Assembly (NCBI RefSeq): GCF_000801105.2
Contig: NC_079514.1
Coordinates: 26,080,293 to 26,144,292, forward strand
DNA length: 64,000 nt
Direction of reading: 5' to 3'
Source: Raphanus sativus
Taxonomy: Eukaryota; Streptophyta; Magnoliopsida; Brassicales; Brassicaceae
Shown here: positions 61,108-64,000 of the stretch, one piece after another
Position numbering within the stretch: the stretch's first letter is position 1
How the letters are laid out: the number at the start of each line of letters is the position of its first letter
Translations under genes and position numbers: made by a program
The notes under the pieces: model-generated
Told to the model about the DNA's origin: nothing
Database searches by the model: none
The model's input: the letters and a program-made list of their open reading frames with translations, nothing else

Positions 61108-63498
61108 CTAGTCAACTGGTTGTGTACATTGTGGTTTCGTATGGCCAGTTTCCTTGCAGTTTGAGCATCTCCGTGCCCTGTGTTTCTTCCTGGGTTTGTG
61201 TCCTCTTATCCTAGATAGCTCCAACCAAGATTGCCATCTTGATTTCTTCTGTCTCCCCGGACCACGCTTTACGTCTGGAGGAAAGCATTCTCGTTCCTCA
61301 ATATGTTGTGACACGACAGGATATATATTCTCTGAGTATCCTGCATACAAATGATTCTTTGAGTAAAGTGGACATACAAGTGTGGAGATATGCAAACCAG
61401 CATGTGTTCCAGCAGCTATAGCATGAGAGCAAGGTATTTTCTCCACTCCATAGACACCACAATCACACTTTACATGTTCCAAATCAACCACACAGTCCAT
61501 TTTGCCACCTTTGACAAAGAAACGCCATCCATCAATTGGTTCGACCGTCATCGTATCCGCTATCTCTGATCGAACAGCAAGCAAGTATTCAACACCCCGG
61601 CTATGTTCAGTTGGGAGACTCAAAGCATCTTGTCTCCTTTTCCAATATCATTTTCCTAACTTATGCCTTATGAACTCCAGCAGGAACGGAATCGAAAATC
61701 CTCTTGCTCGCTTCAGTGCGGAATTAATAGATTCAGCGATGTTGCTTGTTTTTATGTTGAACTTGTTCCCCTTACAATAAACCCTTGACCATAGCCTGGC
61801 GTCGGCCTTCTCCAAATACGTTGCAAGTTCCGGGTTTGCACTCCGTATCTCAGCCATGTACCGGTCAAAATCGTAAACTGTGTGCGCATAAGCAGCCCCT
61901 TTCACCAAGTACATGAGATGTTTCCCTTTAAACTTTTTGACAATGTTATCTTGAAGGTGATAATAACATATTCCTCGGGTTGCCCAAGGAAACACCTTCT
62001 CACACGCACTTTTAATGGCCGCGTGCCGGTCGGAGACTATCACCAGAGGCTTGTCATGAGATATACAACTAGCCAATTTTGTGAAAAACCATTCCCAAGA
62101 AGGTTCATCTTCAGCATCCACGATCCCAAAAGCCAATGGGAATATCTGAAAATTGCCATCTTGTGCGGCTGCAACTAACATAACACCTCCATACTTTCCA
62201 CTTAGGTGAGTTCCATCCACCACAATGACCCTTCTCTGATACTTAAAACCTTTGATAGAAGCTCCAAAAGAGAGAAATAGATACTTAAATCTTTTCATAG
62301 AATCAAGTTCTATAGCCGTGATAGAATCAGGATTTGCAATGGAGATTTGCTCGAGATATGAAGGCAGACGCGAATACCCTTCTTCTGCTGATCCTCTCAC
62401 CAATTTTTGTGCATATAACAGTGCTCTGTATGAAGTAGTGTAATCAAGCGTCATGCCAAACATGTTCCTCATTGCATCAGTGATATGTTGTGGAGTTATC
62501 CCATCAATGATTCCAACACGATCAATGAAAAGACTACCAACATACTTTGGAGTACAGTGTCTCCGCTGAGCGATTCGGTCTCCAATTGAGTATAAATGTT
62601 TTTCCACATACTTTGTTACCCAAAACGTGTTTGGCCCATGTTTCACACTCGCTCTGATCTTCCATCCACAACCGCTAACCCGACATGTTGCCACAAGGAG
62701 ATTTTTTGATGATTTGTATATTCTGAAAGAAAACTTACCCCTCACTGCTGTCAACCGCAGCTCTGAAAGCAGTGCATCCTTGCTAACAAAACTCTGGTTG
62801 ACATAGATGCTGGTACAATCCGATTTTCCTCCTTCAATAGCATTTGTCTTAGCATATGTCTTTTCAATTTCTTCAAAACAAATATTATCATCATCTTCCT
62901 CGTCCTCATCTTGAACATTTCCATAAAGACTGTAATCCCCACCATTCTGATCCGTTTCACCAACAATAGTGTTATCAGCATCCTCCTCCCCATTTTCCTC
63001 CTCCCCATCTTGATTTTCATCTTCAACAGACTCATTATCACCAACATCTTCAAAACATTCATCAGCTTCATCATTATCACCAACATCTTCTTCCCATTCA
63101 CCAGCTTCATCATTATCACCAACATCTTCTTCCCATTCACCAGCTTCTTCTCTTTTCTCTGAAACCGTTTCCACCTTGCTGCGGCTTGATACACAAAGAC
63201 ATACTCTATGCGTTTTGAGTATCTCGAGCAAGTTTCGAACTTGTCTATCACTTGTAACATGAATGGGAGGACTGCCTGGAGTCATCATCATTTCAGCTGG
63301 TAATGAGTAGCTAATCTCCACAGTCACTGATCTCATGTCCAGGTTATAATCTTCTTGAGCCATTGCAACAAGTTCAGCATGTGTTGAATCTTCATTCAAT
63401 AAAAACAATCTTGCTCCTTTGAGATCATCAACCACAAAATCCCAACGGAAATCTCTCAACAACCATTCTCCATACACTGCATGTAACTTAAAAATCAT
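61108..63498 (-). pseudogene. MURA-type MULE transposase with one in-frame stop
   Basis: 795 sense codons in one frame from ATG 63498-63496, just inside a likely acceptor (TTTGCAG), to the stop at 61108. N-terminal PB1-like region (residues 1-100, VYGEWLLRDFRWDFVVDD). Acidic low-complexity 115-210 with a 13-residue unit EAGEWEEDVGDND three times. MuDR DNA-binding region about 225-305 with CRVSGCGWKIRA. DDE domain: Asp428 in VVDGTHLSGKYGG, Asp490 in VSDRHAAIKSA, CYYH 511-514, candidate Glu589 in NIAESINSALKRAR. SWIM finger near 678 (CDCGVYGVEKIPCSH) and zinc knuckle CSNCKETGHTKPQC near 780. The single TGA at 61648-61650 (residue 617, KLGK*YWKRRQDAL) most likely replaces TGG. Full family length, otherwise intact. 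Nuclear; cuts the element's ends. Confidence 0.92.
63054..63171. repeat. 39-bp in-frame repeat encoding acidic 13-mers
   Basis: Three 39-bp copies (ATTATCACCAACATCTTCTT on plus) within the transposase; the last two are identical or nearly so and the third is diverged. Length is a multiple of three, so the frame is kept. Confidence 0.85.
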
Positions 63499-64000
63499 CT
63501 GCAAATATTCAAAATAAAACACATTAGTAAACATAGAGAAAATAAAGAAGTTCAATAAACATTATCGCAGACGACTTAGAATTAAGTCGTCCAGAAGACT
63601 TAAAGGTAAGTCGTCTAAAGAGGTCACTTTTGCAATTGAAAATTAAAAGGGACGACTTAATTCTAAGTCGTCCGGCTTTGTTTGTTAAAAAAAAAAATTC
63701 AGACGACTTATATATAAGTCGTCTACGAGAAACGGGTTAGTTTTGCATTTGATCGAATCGTGTCAGATCTTTGACTATTTCTGGACGACTTATAATTCAG
63801 TCGTCTCTGGAAAGTAAAAATTTCAATATTTTATTCAAACTAGACGACTTACATGTAAGTCGTCCTCGGTTAGTTTTGTAATTGAAAAATAAAACTTGAA
63901 ATTTAACTTTCTCCAGACGACTTAACTAAAAGTCGTCCAGCTAGACGACTTAATTTAAGGTCGTCCGGGATAAGCAAGGTTTGACCAGAAAATTGAGGAA
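63499..64000. other. Upstream region of transposase gene with palindromic words
   Basis: Contains at least seven inverted pairs of the form GACGACTT(A)...TAAGTCGTC (63570, 63600, 63655, 63705, 63785, 63843, 63916 onward), spaced roughly 60-70 bp. It probably includes the first intron and promoter of the transposase. The element continues past the window edge. Confidence 0.7.

Larger units (their letters stand above)
55162..64000. mobile_element. Kaonashi-type MULE with Ulp1-like gene and transposase (left part)
   Basis: The left end is proposed at GGGAGAATTGCCAAGTGTGA (55162). The element carries two convergent genes: DUF1985/Ulp1 protease on plus (56717-60478) and MURA transposase on minus (63498-61108). 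It is marked throughout by GTCGTC/GACGAC palindromic repeats, still present at 63990, so its right end lies outside the window. In Arabidopsis, KI (Kaonashi) MULEs are known to have captured an Ulp1-like protease gene; this arrangement fits that class. The left-border call is inference. Confidence 0.75.

Overview
The window looks like transposon-dense intergenic DNA from a crucifer (Brassica-type) nuclear genome. It has AT-rich sequence, spliceosomal introns, Helitrons, MULEs, CACTA, hAT and Harbinger-type elements, LINEs, Copia and Gypsy LTR elements, and one recognisable host gene, which is dead. All calls come from reading the sequence; no database search was run.

Layout. 1-4.6 kb: two diverged noncoding LTR/UTR-like repeats, a Gypsy gag scrap and a 5'-truncated LINE tail with a likely target duplication. 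5.85-8.48 kb: a degraded CACTA-like element with antisense transposase remnants. 9.0-20.4 kb (minus): one UspA-domain/protein-kinase gene (U-box-kinase type) stretched to 11 kb. A 1.4-kb hAT-type element (10484-11855) and a 6.7-kb Helitron with a PIF1-like helicase (11885-18622) sit in a single short intron, a 323-bp Harbinger-type MITE (19949-20271) splits exon 1, and nonsense and frameshift lesions follow. 20.5-26.4 kb: a Copia element with nearly identical LTRs, an intact gag and a ruined pol. 27.0-28.8 kb: a 5'-truncated LINE with a perfect 16-bp target duplication. 29.0-29.7 kb: a probable short Helitron.

30.1-40.2 kb: eight tandem ~1.2-1.34-kb units. Each joins ~1.1 kb of flank, including a piece of an unrecognised antisense ORF, to the first ~130 bp of a Gypsy LTR and a GA tract. 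The array runs straight into the full Gypsy element (40039 to about 51321). A 4.5-kb Mutator-like element (44904-49400, 9-bp target duplication) is nested in the Gypsy pol 3' region. It has no transposase and is packed with short repeats. Then come a deleted CACTA element (51437-53658, ATT duplication) and a deleted Copia element with TATA...TATA ends (53738-54744).

55.16-64 kb: the left part of a large MULE of the Kaonashi (KI) kind. It has a five-exon gene on the plus strand (DUF1985 domain, acidic and Pro/Gln-rich linker, Ulp1/C48 cysteine protease) converging on a MURA transposase on the minus strand. Both are almost complete and each carries one or two simple point lesions. Palindrome-forming tandem repeats built on GTCGTC/GACGAC fill its introns and intergenic parts. 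The element runs off the right edge.

How parts work together: I see no functioning host pathway. The informative content is the order and mechanism of insertions, the LTR-anchored tandem amplification, and the protease-plus-transposase MULE.
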